64,000 nt of DNA. It comes from Gammaproteobacteria bacterium (lineage in GTDB: Bacteria > Pseudomonadota > Gammaproteobacteria > Pseudomonadales > Azotimanducaceae). The stretch spans positions 124,001 to 188,000 of the forward strand of contig JAPPGA010000034.1 in the NCBI GenBank assembly GCA_028821515.1, in the 5' to 3' direction. The translations under genes and the position numbers were made by a program. Below are positions 52,943-62,261 of this stretch, one piece after another. The notes under the pieces are model-generated. The model was not told the origin of the DNA. It did no database searches and saw nothing but the letters and a program-made list of their open reading frames with translations. How positions within the stretch are numbered: position 1 is the stretch's first letter; each line of letters opens with the position of its first letter.

Positions 52943-54358
52943 TCAGACATCATCGAATATCGGATCCGTGCACCACTTCCGAAACTGCTTCTTGGTGACC
53001 GCGAGCGCGGCTTTCGATTCCGGGTACTGCCCCCTGTCATCTGTATCCGCGATCCAGGCCTCCACCAGCGCACGCATTGCCCTCAGGATTTCCTGGTGGT
53101 CGGCATCGGGCGCCAGGTTGACCGTTTCGTGCGGGTCCTCCTGCAGATCGTACAGTTCCTCCGCCGGCCTCGGCCCGTAGGCCATTGCCTGGGCCGGTGT
53201 CAGCTCACCGCGCTCATACAACTCCCGGGTTCGTATGATCGCGGGCCACGTCTCGCGGAAGTTGGGCTGCGCGACCGGCCGATCGGTCATGAAGTTCCTG
53301 ATGTAGTGATAGCGGTCGCAGATCGCGCTGCGGGTCCTGTCGACCACCCATTCGCAGCGGTCCCTCGCCGAGAACACGTGCTTGCGCTGCGGTCCCTGGA
53401 ACAGGTTGGCGGAGTCCATGTAGTCCGGCACCTTGATCCCGGCGAGTTCCAGTGATGTGGCGCCCACATCCAGGGTGGCGACCGGTTCCCTGCGCCGCGT
53501 GCCTGGCGGGATCAGCCTCTGGATTTCCGGCATCCCCGGCGCGGCCGCCATCAGCGGCACATGCAGACCCTCCTCGTAACACATCTGCTTGGCGCGCGGG
53601 AACAGGGCACCGTGATCGCTCAAGAGGAAAAGGATGGTGTTGCCCCAGTGTCCGTCCGCCTTCAGGCGCTCGATCATCTGCCCAACGAGGATGTCGCTGA
53701 CCAGCATGGTGTTGAGCTGGTTAGCGACCATCTCGCGCATTTCCGGAATGTCCGGATACTGCGGTGGCACCGTGACATCGTCTGGGTTGACGAGTTCCGG
53801 ATCCTCGACGCCCAGCCCCCGCAGGACTCCCGATGCCTGCTCGGCGCTGTAGCCGTCCTTGCCGCCGTTGGTCTGTATCTGCGCAAAGAAGGGCATGTCG
53901 GCGGGACACTCACGCCAGTCGCCGCTGCCGCGCTGCAGGCTCACCCCGCCGTTTACCTTGCCGTCCGGCTCCCGCTCATCGTTGCCGGTGGTGTACAGCC
54001 TGTTTCGGTCACGGGCGAAGTTGTAGTCGTCCTTGCCGTTGTTGAACGTGAAGTAGCCGGCATCGCGGAAGACCTCCGGCACGGTCTTGTGGCCATCCGG
54101 CAGGTAGATCTCTTCTCCGGGAAAGCGGCTCGAGCGCTGGACATGGGTACCGAGACGAATCGCGTAGCTACCGGTAATGACCGCCGAGCGGCTGGGGCTG
54201 CATACCGGCGCCGGCGAGTACGCCCGCTCGAACACCACGCCCTCGGCGGCAAGGGCGTCTATGTTGGGGGTTTCCACCAGCGTCTCGCCGTAGCATCCGT
54301 ATCTCGGATCCTGGTCTTCGATGTATATCCAGAGAATGTTGGGTCGTTTATTCGCCAT
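52943..54358 (-). CDS. Sulfatase (type I formylglycine-dependent)
   Basis: A 471-residue sulfatase. The N-terminus has the metal-binding NILWIYIEDQDP motif. The formylglycine signature C-x-P-S-R is C53-S-P-S-R in PVCSPSRSAVITG, with the following Thr/Gly expected for modification by a formylglycine-generating enzyme. The late LLSDHGALF motif supplies metal ligands. No signal peptide is visible, so it may be cytosolic, as in many type I enzymes. It resembles arylsulfatase A/heparan N-sulfatase-like proteins. The substrate, probably a sulfated sugar or aryl sulfate, is unknown. The maturase gene is not in the window. Confidence 0.93.
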   Translation of the reverse strand: MANKRPNILWIYIEDQDPRYGCYGETLVETPNIDALAAEGVVFERAYSPAPVCSPSRSAVITGSYAIRLGTHVQRSSRFPGEEIYLPDGHKTVPEVFRDAGYFTFNNGKDDYNFARDRNRLYTTGNDEREPDGKVNGGVSLQRGSGDWRECPADMPFFAQIQTNGGKDGYSAEQASGVLRGLGVEDPELVNPDDVTVPPQYPDIPEMREMVANQLNTMLVSDILVGQMIERLKADGHWGNTILFLLSDHGALFPRAKQMCYEEGLHVPLMAAAPGMPEIQRLIPPGTRRREPVATLDVGATSLELAGIKVPDYMDSANLFQGPQRKHVFSARDRCEWVVDRTRSAICDRYHYIRNFMTDRPVAQPNFRETWPAIIRTRELYERGELTPAQAMAYGPRPAEELYDLQEDPHETVNLAPDADHQEILRAMRALVEAWIADTDDRGQYPESKAALAVTKKQFRKWCTDPIFDDV

Positions 54359-54398
54359 GGCTAGCTGCCTGTCGATGCAATTCCGGATGCAGGGAAGA

Positions 54399-54461
54399 AT
54401 AGGGACACCCCTGACCGACTTCTACAGGGGGTTGCAGCGGCCGTGAGGTGGGTGTCCCTAT
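54399..54461. repeat. 12-bp perfect inverted repeat ATAGGGACACCC ... GGGTGTCCCTAT
   Basis: ATAGGGACACCC at 54399-54410 and its exact complement GGGTGTCCCTAT at 54450-54461 are separated by 39 bases, between a sulfatase and an SDR gene on opposite strands. The core GTGTCCCTA also occurs in the repeat cluster at 31173-31249. The arrangement fits a REP-like or BIME-like palindrome. A terminator is possible for neither neighbour, because both genes run away from it. Confidence 0.6.
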
Positions 54462-54585
54462 CTGCTGCCTGCGTGTTTTCGCACAGCGGGTCGCTGGGAT
54501 ACCCTACGGTCCAAGAGATCCACCGCCCACCCGCTGGCGCAAGACTCGCTGGGCCTGCAGTGGATGACAGACTCCAGGGAGGCCC

Positions 54586-55308
54586 ATGACCAAGCCATTG
54601 GCAGTGATTACCGGAGCAAGTGCCGGTATAGGTGCGGCGATTGCCCGGGCACTGAGCGTGGCAGGCCATCCACTGCTCCTGACCGCTCGCCGGGTGGACC
54701 GTCTCCGAGAACTGGATCTCCCCGACACCGTCTGCCGGCAGAACGACGTCGCCGATGTCGAAGGCTTCCGCGCCGCGGTGGCCGAGGCGGAGGAGGTGCA
54801 TGGCCCGGTCGACCTGCTGGTCAACAACGCTGGTTGGCTGGATCTTTCGGCGTTCAAGGACCAGGAACCGGAGCATTGGCAGGGCATGTTCGAGACCAAC
54901 GTCGTGGGGCTGCTCAACACCACGTCCGTGGTCTATTCCCGGATGCTCGAACGGCGCGCGGGGACCGTCGTAAACATCGGTTCAACCGCTGGTCACCGGT
55001 ACGGTCCCAATCACGTCGTATACGTCGGAACGAAGTTTGCTGTCCGAGGACTCACCGAGGGACTGCGCACCGAAGCGGCTGGGTCTGGAGTTCGGGTCGT
55101 GCTGATCTCTCCGGGCTTGGTTGATACCGAGCTTCTCAACCGGTCGACCCAGGCAGACCTGATCGAGGCGTACCAGGCCAACAAGAACCGTCTGCAGGGC
55201 GGGCTACGGCCGGACGATGTCGCGGGTGCGGTCCTGTTCGCGTATCAGCAGCCACCCGAGGTAACTGTCCGGGAGCTGATCATTGCCCCGACGGCCTCGG
55301 AACGGTGA
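54586..55308 (+). CDS. SDR family NAD(P)-dependent oxidoreductase
   Basis: A 240-residue classical SDR. TGASAGIGAAIARAL, Arg-Arg after strand 2 (TARRVDRL, NADP preference), LVNNAGWLDLSAF, NIGSTAG and YVGTKFAVRGLTEGL are all present. It is close in type to the YdfG/serine-3-dehydrogenase-like branch (PDDVAGAVLFAYQQP near the end is typical). YdfG-like enzymes oxidise 3-hydroxy acids or serine. It precedes the PnuC gene by 76 bases. Confidence 0.92.
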   Translation: MTKPLAVITGASAGIGAAIARALSVAGHPLLLTARRVDRLRELDLPDTVCRQNDVADVEGFRAAVAEAEEVHGPVDLLVNNAGWLDLSAFKDQEPEHWQGMFETNVVGLLNTTSVVYSRMLERRAGTVVNIGSTAGHRYGPNHVVYVGTKFAVRGLTEGLRTEAAGSGVRVVLISPGLVDTELLNRSTQADLIEAYQANKNRLQGGLRPDDVAGAVLFAYQQPPEVTVRELIIAPTASER

Positions 55309-55384
55309 TGGCCCTGAGCGAGGAATGGCCGATCGGGTCAACAATTTGCCGCGTCTGAATCGTTAGCTTCCACACTTGAACTCC

Positions 55385-55990
55385 ATGGAACTGATCTCGG
55401 AACTCTGGAACCTGTGGCTTCTTGTCGACGAGCCTATCGGCACGGTGCTGGGTCTCGTCGTCGTTTGGTTCCTGATTCGCCAGAACGTGTGGGCGTGGCC
55501 GCTTGGCGTTGCCTACGTCTTCGTTTCGATCACCGTCCTCTACGAAGCACGGCTCTACGCCAACCTGCTGCTCCACCTTGTAGCCTTCCTGCCGATGAAC
55601 CTCTACGGCTGGTACTACTGGCTGTTCGGCACCGAACAGCGGGAGGAGTTGCCCGTTACCCGCACCAGCCGATCCGTCCTGGCGAGCCTTGCTGTCCTGT
55701 GCGGTGCGGTGGCCGCGGGTCTCGGTGTCTACTTCGCGACACAGACGGACGCTGCATATCCGTATTGGGACAACGGAGTGTTCGCAATGAGCATCGCCGC
55801 CATGTGGCTCACCGCGCGCAAGAAGATCGAGAACTGGGTGGTCTGGTTCGTCGTCAACATCATCTCGGTGGCCCTCTACGCGCTGCAGGGATTGGAGGGC
55901 TATGCGATCCTGTACGCGATCTACTTGGGGATGGCCGTTTGGGGATTCGTGACTTGGCGGCGGTCGATGGCAGAGACGGTTCCCGGATAG
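55385..55990 (+). CDS. pnuC: PnuC-family nicotinamide riboside / vitamin transporter
   Basis: A 201-residue membrane protein with about seven helices. PnuC proteins move nicotinamide riboside (or thiamine in PnuT) by facilitated diffusion coupled to phosphorylation in the cytosol. Characteristic segments are the aromatic NLYGWYYWLFG motif, the KKIENWVVWFVVNIISVALY motif and the DNGVFAMSIAAMWL stretch. ATG 55385 is used; TTG 55376 would add three residues. The PncA/PncB salvage operon lies about 13 kb away. No riboswitch-like structure is apparent upstream, so NAD versus thiamine specificity cannot be decided. Confidence 0.87.
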   Translation: MELISELWNLWLLVDEPIGTVLGLVVVWFLIRQNVWAWPLGVAYVFVSITVLYEARLYANLLLHLVAFLPMNLYGWYYWLFGTEQREELPVTRTSRSVLASLAVLCGAVAAGLGVYFATQTDAAYPYWDNGVFAMSIAAMWLTARKKIENWVVWFVVNIISVALYALQGLEGYAILYAIYLGMAVWGFVTWRRSMAETVPG

Positions 55991-56022
55991 CAGCTATCGG
56001 AGCTGGCGCCCCTTGCGTCCTT

Positions 56023-56904
56023 TTAGACAGCGTCCGACACCCCGCGTACAAACAGGGGTTCGATACCCATGGCGCGCACGTCATCGCGCATCGCGGCATC
56101 CGGCGGCGCGCGGATCTCGGCGGCCGCCGCCTCGAGCGTGGGCCGCAGCAGCGTGAAGTCGCTCGAAGTGTTGAGGAATACATCGGGCCGGGACAACACG
56201 AAGTGGACGGCGCGACGCAAACCCTCTTCTTCGCGGATCGGGTGGTACCAGCTGTGGCGCGGTCCCGCGTCGGTCAGGGACCAGCGCCGGCGTGCCACGC
56301 TCTTGATTGTCTGGAAGGCGACTCCATGCTCCCGGCACGTCTTGTATAGCTCCTCGAAATCGCTCGCATATTCCGGCTGCGCTAGCATGGTGAAATTGCA
56401 CGGTACAAGGACGGAGTCGAAGGGGAACTGCCGCAGGCTGTCGAGGTGCCTGGAGGGCGCGAAAGTGCCGTGTCCGGTAACGCCGATGAAGCGCACGAGC
56501 CCGGCTTCCCGAGCGGCCACGAGGGCCTCGAGAGCGCCGCCAGGTCCCAACGCTCTTTCCTGGTCGTCCGTCTCCACAAGGTTGTGCAACTGGATCAGGT
56601 CTATCCGCTCCACGCCGAGCCTTGAGAGCGAACGCTCAAGGCTCGCCCGGGCGCCTTTCCCATCGCGGTCCCCGGTCTTGGTGGCGAGGAAGAAGTCATT
56701 GCGAGACGCCCTCATCCAGGGCGCGATGCGCAGTTCCGAGTCCCCGTACCCGGCCGCCGTATCGATGTGGTTGACGCCAAATTCGAGCAGCGTTTCGAGC
56801 ACCGCATCGGCCTTCGCCTGGGGCATGTCGCGCAGCGCGGCACCTCCGAAAATGGTGCGCGCGCTGTGGTGGCCGGTATTTCCGAAGGGAATGCGCTCGA
56901 TCAT
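56023..56904 (-). CDS. Aldo/keto reductase
   Basis: A 293-residue aldo/keto reductase family protein. The catalytic tetrad is recognisable: Asp and Tyr in HIDTAAGYGDSE, Lys in FLATKTGDR, and His in DLIQLHNLVE. The opening PFGNTGHHSARTIFGGAAL is typical of AKR. It uses NADPH to reduce carbonyls. A start at ATG 56904 fits homology; the ORF extends to 56979, but that would overlap the upstream nitronate monooxygenase. The two genes are 28 bases apart and probably co-transcribed. Confidence 0.9.
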   Translation of the reverse strand: MIERIPFGNTGHHSARTIFGGAALRDMPQAKADAVLETLLEFGVNHIDTAAGYGDSELRIAPWMRASRNDFFLATKTGDRDGKGARASLERSLSRLGVERIDLIQLHNLVETDDQERALGPGGALEALVAAREAGLVRFIGVTGHGTFAPSRHLDSLRQFPFDSVLVPCNFTMLAQPEYASDFEELYKTCREHGVAFQTIKSVARRRWSLTDAGPRHSWYHPIREEEGLRRAVHFVLSRPDVFLNTSSDFTLLRPTLEAAAAEIRAPPDAAMRDDVRAMGIEPLFVRGVSDAV

Positions 56905-56932
56905 GGATGGGTCTGCTAGTGGGTTCTCGCGT

Positions 56933-58072
56933 TCAAGCCTCTTCCAGTGTTGCGGAGAGACGCTCGGCGGCGTTCGCAAAGTCCTCCATGAACTCGTAGA
57001 CCACCTGGCGCGCCGACACGGTCGAGTTCATCAGGCCGACACCCTGGCCGACGAAGTAGGTGGCAAGTTGCTTCGCGCCGTCGTGACCGCCTTCCGCCAG
57101 TTGGGAGACGCGGCGCAGCGCGGGTTCGCTGACGAGCGCCTGTAGCGGCATCGGCAACGGGTCCGGGCTGTCCTCCTGATGCCAGGCATCGGTCCACGAG
57201 GAACGAAGCTGGCGCGTGTACTTGCCCGTTCGGCTGCGCGACCGCACGGTCTGGCGGGAGCTGGCATGCAACATCTTTTCCTTGACGACCGGAGCGGTCT
57301 CCGCTTCCGCGGTGGTGAGCCAGACGGAACCGCACCAGGCGCCGGACGCACCCATCGCCATCACGGCCGCCATCTGGCGACCGGTGATGATGCCACCGGC
57401 GGCAAGCACGGGAACATCGCCGTAGGGCTTGAGCGCCTCCAGCACCTCGGGGACCAGCACCATTGTGGACACTTCGCCGCAGTGCCCACCCGCCTCCGTC
57501 CCCGACACGATGATGACGTCGACGCCCGCTTCCGCATGCTTGATAGCGTGCTCCCTGGCGCCGGCCAGCGCGCCGACGACGATACCCTTCTGCCGCGCCT
57601 GCTCGAGCATGAAGTCGGGCGGTACGCCGAGGGCGTTGACCACCATCCTGACCGGGTGCTGGAACGCCGCGTCGAGGACCATCGAGGCGCCTTTCTCACG
57701 CAGGTTGTCGCCGTAGTTGTTGCCGAGATCGCGGTCCCACAGCCCCTTGGTGTCGATGCCGTGGCGGGCCAGTATCGACTCGACGTGGGCCTTGTGCTCT
57801 GGGGGAATCCGTGCCTCCAGTTCGGCGGCGGCCAGCGCCTCCTCCTTGCTATCCAGGCTGGTCGGCACCAGCAGGTCGACCCCATAGGGATTACCGTTGA
57901 TGTGCTCGTCGATCCAGCGCAGTTCGATGTCGAGGGACTCGGCTGTGTGGCCAGTGGCGCCGAGTACGCCGAATCCGCCCGCGTTGCTCACGGCGGCGAC
58001 CACATCGCGGCAGTGGCTGAAGGCGAACAGTGGGAAGTCGATGTCGAGCATCGAACAGACTTTGTTGTTCAT
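56933..58072 (-). CDS. Nitronate monooxygenase / NPD-like FMN enzyme
   Basis: A 379-residue TIM-barrel FMN protein of the nitronate monooxygenase (2-nitropropane dioxygenase) family. Features are VVAAVSNAGGFGVLGATGHT, the catalytic-His-containing SGTEAGGHCGEVSTMVLVPE and the FMN-binding VPVLAAGGIITGRQMAAVMAMGA in part. Family members oxidise nitronates, and some act as other flavin oxidoreductases. The C-terminal region (QGVGLMNSTVSARQVVYEF) is consistent with the long NMO subclass. It is upstream of an aldo/keto reductase. The substrate is not evident. Confidence 0.9.
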   Translation of the reverse strand: MNNKVCSMLDIDFPLFAFSHCRDVVAAVSNAGGFGVLGATGHTAESLDIELRWIDEHINGNPYGVDLLVPTSLDSKEEALAAAELEARIPPEHKAHVESILARHGIDTKGLWDRDLGNNYGDNLREKGASMVLDAAFQHPVRMVVNALGVPPDFMLEQARQKGIVVGALAGAREHAIKHAEAGVDVIIVSGTEAGGHCGEVSTMVLVPEVLEALKPYGDVPVLAAGGIITGRQMAAVMAMGASGAWCGSVWLTTAEAETAPVVKEKMLHASSRQTVRSRSRTGKYTRQLRSSWTDAWHQEDSPDPLPMPLQALVSEPALRRVSQLAEGGHDGAKQLATYFVGQGVGLMNSTVSARQVVYEFMEDFANAAERLSATLEEA

Positions 58073-58240
58073 GGGCTTGTTCGGAGACTCTCGAATAGTC
58101 GAAGACTACCAAATGGGCAAGGAGAGATGGGCTGCCTCCGATGCGAAGCGCAGGGCTGAAGCGTACCGGTCTCGCTCCGGGCCAAGGCCCGCAATCCGGC
58201 AAGAGGTTGCCACCCTTGCGCTGGGGTTTGCTACAAGTGG

Positions 58241-59455
58241 CTATCCCCTGGCGCTCGCGGGACGAACCCCCTGCGACTCGCCTTGTCGGGGGCTCTCCTT
58301 CAGTTGGCGCATGGCGCGCGCCAGCAAAAGCGCGTCGTATCCGGCAGACGCGTCGCCATCGGGGATGGGGACAACGATGTCGGGATCGATCCCGGAAGCC
58401 TGGATCGAACGCCCGTTCGGAGTGTAGTAGTGCGCGGTGGTCAGCTTGATGGCGCGCTTGCCCTGAAGCCGGAGGACGGATTGCACCGATCCCTTGCCGT
58501 AACTCCTGGTACCGACGAGGGTCGCCCGACCGTGGTCCTGGAGCGCGCCGGCGACCACTTCCGCCGCCGAGGCGGAACCGCGGTTGATGAGGACCACGAG
58601 CGGGGCCCCCTCGAGGATGTCGCCGTCGTCGGCCAGGAACCTTAGCTCCGGCTTCTCGTCCCGGCCTTCGGTGTAGACGATCAAGCCCCCGTCGAGGAAC
58701 TCGTCGGCGACATCCACGGATGCGCCCAGGACGCCGCCTGGATTGTTGCGCAGGTCGACGACGAGTCCGCGCAATTCTCCTTCGCTTTCGTCGGCGAGCC
58801 GTTGCACGGCTTCGCGCAGGTCTTGCGGAGTCTGGTTCTGGAACTGGGCGATGCGCACATAACCGTATCCCGGTTCGATCAACCGGGAACGCACGCTGCT
58901 GACGCGGATCGCCGCCCGCACCAGGTCGAAGTCCATGGGCGTCTCCACGCCGTTGCGCCGCAAACGAACGTGGACTTCGGTGCCGGGTTCGCCCCTCAGG
59001 TCCTTGACGGTCTCGCGCAGGGTACGTCCCCGGAGCGACCTGTGATCCACCTCGATGAGGGTGTCCCCGGGGCGCAATCCGGCCCTGGCTGCGGGCGTGT
59101 CGTCCAGGGGTCTGATGACCGTGATGTAGCCATTCTCCAGCCCGATATCGACACCGATGCCGCCGAAATTCCCGGTGGTTTCCTCGCGCAGGTCGGCGAG
59201 CGCCGCGGCATCCAGGAACGACGAATGCCGGTCGAGGCCGTCCACGATGCCCCGTATGGCGTTTTCCGTCAGGGTTTGCTCGTCGATCGGCTCTACGTAC
59301 GCATCTCGCACGCGTTGAACAACCGCGCCGAGCGACGTGGCGTCGCGTCCGAGGCGGAGTTCTCCGACAAGCTCCTGGAACGCCACGACACCCAGCGCGA
59401 CGCCCATCGTCATGCTTGCCGCGATGCCTACCAGTGTTAAGGGTCGAAGCCGCAT
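58241..59455 (-). CDS. ctpA: C-terminal processing peptidase (S41, CtpA)
   Basis: A 404-residue periplasmic serine protease. An N-terminal signal/anchor (VGIASMTMG-like hydrophobic stretch, residues 7-27) is followed by a PDZ domain (residues about 95-170, GIGVDIGLENGYITVIRPL and RPGDTLIEVDHRS). The S41 catalytic domain has Ser296 in GSASAAE, Lys321 in SYGKGSVQ and Gln325, with exactly the spacing of the Tsp family. It cleaves unfolded C-termini and cell-wall hydrolases. It is the third gene of gpmI-envC-ctpA, a conserved gammaproteobacterial order. Confidence 0.94.
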   Translation of the reverse strand: MRLRPLTLVGIAASMTMGVALGVVAFQELVGELRLGRDATSLGAVVQRVRDAYVEPIDEQTLTENAIRGIVDGLDRHSSFLDAAALADLREETTGNFGGIGVDIGLENGYITVIRPLDDTPAARAGLRPGDTLIEVDHRSLRGRTLRETVKDLRGEPGTEVHVRLRRNGVETPMDFDLVRAAIRVSSVRSRLIEPGYGYVRIAQFQNQTPQDLREAVQRLADESEGELRGLVVDLRNNPGGVLGASVDVADEFLDGGLIVYTEGRDEKPELRFLADDGDILEGAPLVVLINRGSASAAEVVAGALQDHGRATLVGTRSYGKGSVQSVLRLQGKRAIKLTTAHYYTPNGRSIQASGIDPDIVVPIPDGDASAGYDALLLARAMRQLKESPRQGESQGVRPASARG

Positions 59456-59497
59456 CGCAGGGATTGTAGCCCCTTCGCAGGTTGCGCGTTTTGCGCC

Positions 59498-60661
59498 TCA
59501 GGGCTGTCGGTCGTCGCGCAGCCAGCCGGCGGGATTAGTGGGACGACCGTTCGCGCGGACCTCGAAATAAAGGCCACTGACCTCCCGGCCGCCGCTGCGC
59601 CCTGCGGAAGCGATGGGTTCACCGCTTTCGACCCAGTCGCCGGCATGCTTCAGCAGGGTATCGGCGTTGCCGTAGAGTGACATGTAGCGGTTGCCGTGGT
59701 CGATGATGGTGAGCAACCCGAAACCGCGCAGCCAATCGGCGAACACGACCCGGCCGCTGTGGACCGCATTGATGTTGGTGCCGTCTGGCGCGGCAACAAA
59801 GATGCCTTCCCATTTCAGCCTGCCGTCGGCTCGGGCGTCTCCAAAACGATGCACGACCCGGCCCGCAACAGGCCAGTGCATCCGACCCTTGCTCGCAGCG
59901 AAGGAGGTGCCTTGCGTGTCGCGCAGGTGTTCGACGATATTCGCGAGCAGTGCCTGCAGGCGCCTGCGGTCGCGGAGAAGCTGGTCCCGCGACACTCTCT
60001 TGTCCTGCATCTCGCGCAGCAGCGATGCAGCCAGTGCCTCCCGGGCACGGCGACGTTCGTCCAGGCGAGCCGTTCGCGACCTCAAGTCGCTTTCCCGCGC
60101 CGCGAGCTCATGCTCCCGGGCGCGCGTGGCGCGCTCGATCTCCTCGATCTCCGTGAGAGTCTGCGCGTAAGCTTCGAGGGCATCCATGCGTGCCCGAACG
60201 AAATAGCGGTGATAACGGATGATCCTGTCGACGGCGTCCGGGCTTTCCCGGTTCAGGAGCATCTTGAAGAACCCCGAGCCGACGAGTCGATGCGCAGCGC
60301 GTACATGGCGTGCGATCCGACTCGCCTGGTCGATGCGACGCAGTTCGACTTCCCGGCGCTGCTCCGCAAGCTTCGCGAGCGAGTCCTGCGCCTCGGCGAC
60401 CTCGGTGTGGAGGCCCCGGATGCGCTGGTTGACGTCGTCGACCTCGTCGTCCGCCCGGGAGATTTCGGTTTGCAGGCGGGACAGGCGTTTGTCGGCGTCC
60501 TCGAGCCAGGTGTCGAGCGACTTGAGTTCGCGAGCTACTTCGTCGAGACGTTGTTCGGCGGCGGTGGCGTCGGGTTGCGCCCGAGTCTCCCCGGCAACGA
60601 GGAGGCAGCACAAGGCGAGGACAACGCTCCCGGGCCGCGTGGTGGGGAACCGGCCGGTCAA
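59498..60661 (-). CDS. envC: Murein hydrolase activator EnvC
   Basis: A 387-residue protein. It starts at TTG 60661, which overlaps the gpmI stop (TTGA). A Sec signal peptide (SVVLALCCLLVAGETRA before QPDAT) leads into a long coiled coil (residues about 30-260) and a C-terminal LytM/M23 domain (HWPVAGRVVHRFGDARADGR to the end). Canonical LytM zinc ligands are missing: the usual H-x-G-I-D is WEGIFV. This is expected, since EnvC is a non-catalytic activator of the amidases AmiA and AmiB at the septum. The long coiled coil is required for FtsEX interaction in E. coli. Homologous starts further upstream have no signal peptide. Confidence 0.9.
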   Translation of the reverse strand: MTGRFPTTRPGSVVLALCCLLVAGETRAQPDATAAEQRLDEVARELKSLDTWLEDADKRLSRLQTEISRADDEVDDVNQRIRGLHTEVAEAQDSLAKLAEQRREVELRRIDQASRIARHVRAAHRLVGSGFFKMLLNRESPDAVDRIIRYHRYFVRARMDALEAYAQTLTEIEEIERATRAREHELAARESDLRSRTARLDERRRAREALAASLLREMQDKRVSRDQLLRDRRRLQALLANIVEHLRDTQGTSFAASKGRMHWPVAGRVVHRFGDARADGRLKWEGIFVAAPDGTNINAVHSGRVVFADWLRGFGLLTIIDHGNRYMSLYGNADTLLKHAGDWVESGEPIASAGRSGGREVSGLYFEVRANGRPTNPAGWLRDDRQP

Positions 60662-62172
60662 GCGGTCTGCCGAACCTGCTCGTCGGCAACCAGGGACCGT
60701 CCGGTCATCTCGTCCGGTTGCGCTAGGCCCATGAGCGCCAGCAATGTCGGCGCGACGTCGCACAACGTGCCGCCGCCGCGGAATTGAAGCATCCGGGGTC
60801 CCACGTAGAGCAGCGGGACGGGCGCCGACGTGTGCGCCGTGTGTGCCTGGTCGCCGTCCTGCATGCGCTCGGCATTGCCGTGATCCGAGGTGACGAGGCA
60901 CTGTCCGCCGTTCTTTCCGAGTGCGGACGCGATGGCGCCAAGGCACTCGTCGAGGGTCTCTATCGCCGTGACGGTGGCGTCGAATACGCCGGTATGCGCG
61001 ACCATGTCGGCGTTGGCGAAGTTGCAGATGATGGCATCGTGGCTGTCTTCGTCGATGGCGTCGACCACGCGCCGGGTCACCTCGCGCGCGTGCATATCCG
61101 GTTTGAGGTCATAGGTCGCGACTTTGGGGGAGGGCACCAGGATACGGTCTTCGCCCGCGAACGGCTGTTCCCTCCCGCCGGAGAAGAAGAACGTTACGTG
61201 GGCGTATTTTTCCGTCTCGGCAATCCGTAGCTGACGCTTGCCAAGCCTGGCGAGGTACTCGCCGAACGTGTTCCCCGGAGTCTCGGCCTCGAAGGCACAG
61301 GATGCATCGATGTCGTCCGCGTAGCGGGTCAGCATGACGAAGTCGGCCAGCGCGGGCGTTACAGTGCGCCGGAACCCGTGGAAGTCGGCGTCGACGAAGG
61401 CTCGCGTAAGTTGCCGGGCCCGGTCCGCGCGGAAGTTCATGAATACGACGACATCCCCATCCCGGACCGATACCGGCGCCTGGTCCCGGGGGCGGACGAG
61501 GGTAGGTCTCACGAATTCATCGGTTTCGCCGCGGGCGTAGGCCGCTTCGAGCGCGGAGACGGCGTCCTTGAAGTGGTAATCCGCCGCGCCCCGGGTCAGC
61601 ATGTCGAACGCGGATTCGATGCGGTCCCAGCGGCCGTCCCTGTCCATGGCGTAGTAGCGGCCGCAGATTGAAGCCACGTGGCTTCCGAACCGCGCAAGAC
61701 TCGCTGCCGCGCTTCGGGGTGGCGTATCCCGTCCGTCGAGGAAGGCGTGCAGGTGGACCGTGACGCCGGCGCTTTCGGCCAGTTCGATCATGGCTGCGAC
61801 CTGATCCTCGTGGCTGTGCACGCCTCCGGGCGAGACCAGGCCCATCACGTGCAGGGCGTGTCCCGCCGACTTTTCGATGGCCGCGCGAATGATCCCGTTG
61901 TTCTCGAAACTGCCGTCGGCGATGGCGAGCGAGAGCCGTGAGAGTTCCTGCCGGATAACCCTGCCAGCGCCAAGGTGCATGTGTCCGACCTCGGAGTTGC
62001 CCATCTGTCCGGCGGGCAGGCCGACATCGGTACCTGAAGCCGACAGGAGGGTGCGTGGCGCCGTTCGCCACCAGCGATCCCAGTTGGGCGTGCGCGCCGC
62101 GTGAATCGCGTTGTGGCGCGGCTCCTCGCTATGGCCCCAGCCGTCGAGCACCACGAGAAGCGTTGTCGGCAT
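60658..62172 (-). CDS. gpmI: 2,3-bisphosphoglycerate-independent phosphoglycerate mutase
   Basis: A 504-residue glycolytic enzyme interconverting 2- and 3-phosphoglycerate without a bisphosphoglycerate cofactor. The Mn-binding start LLVVLDGWGHSEE is present. Ser60 in AGQMGNSEVGHMHLGAGR is the phosphoserine nucleophile. The sugar-phosphate domain HAFLDGRDTPP and the second metal site ICNFANADMVAHTG and TSDHGNAE follow in order. Length is normal. It is the first gene of gpmI-envC-ctpA, divergent from yibN as in E. coli. Confidence 0.96.
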   Translation of the reverse strand: MPTTLLVVLDGWGHSEEPRHNAIHAARTPNWDRWWRTAPRTLLSASGTDVGLPAGQMGNSEVGHMHLGAGRVIRQELSRLSLAIADGSFENNGIIRAAIEKSAGHALHVMGLVSPGGVHSHEDQVAAMIELAESAGVTVHLHAFLDGRDTPPRSAAASLARFGSHVASICGRYYAMDRDGRWDRIESAFDMLTRGAADYHFKDAVSALEAAYARGETDEFVRPTLVRPRDQAPVSVRDGDVVVFMNFRADRARQLTRAFVDADFHGFRRTVTPALADFVMLTRYADDIDASCAFEAETPGNTFGEYLARLGKRQLRIAETEKYAHVTFFFSGGREQPFAGEDRILVPSPKVATYDLKPDMHAREVTRRVVDAIDEDSHDAIICNFANADMVAHTGVFDATVTAIETLDECLGAIASALGKNGGQCLVTSDHGNAERMQDGDQAHTAHTSAPVPLLYVGPRMLQFRGGGTLCDVAPTLLALMGLAQPDEMTGRSLVADEQVRQTA

Positions 62173-62194
62173 TGGCTCACCGGGCTCAAAAAAG

Positions 62195-62220
62195 TACGTG
62201 TATTCTATAATATTGTGACT
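62195..62220 (+). promoter_or_regulatory. A/T-rich promoter candidate between gpmI and yibN
   Basis: A perfect TATAAT at 62206-62211 lies in the 89-base gap between divergent gpmI and yibN, in an A/T-rich patch (GTATTCTATAATATTGTGAC) within GC-rich surroundings. No convincing -35 hexamer is present at the standard distance. On the minus strand the same patch reads TATTAT. It is the best promoter-like site seen in the window, but unverified. Confidence 0.45.
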
Positions 62221-62261
62221 TCCGGCACCCGCCCGCGCGTTCGTGGCACGGATAGGAATCG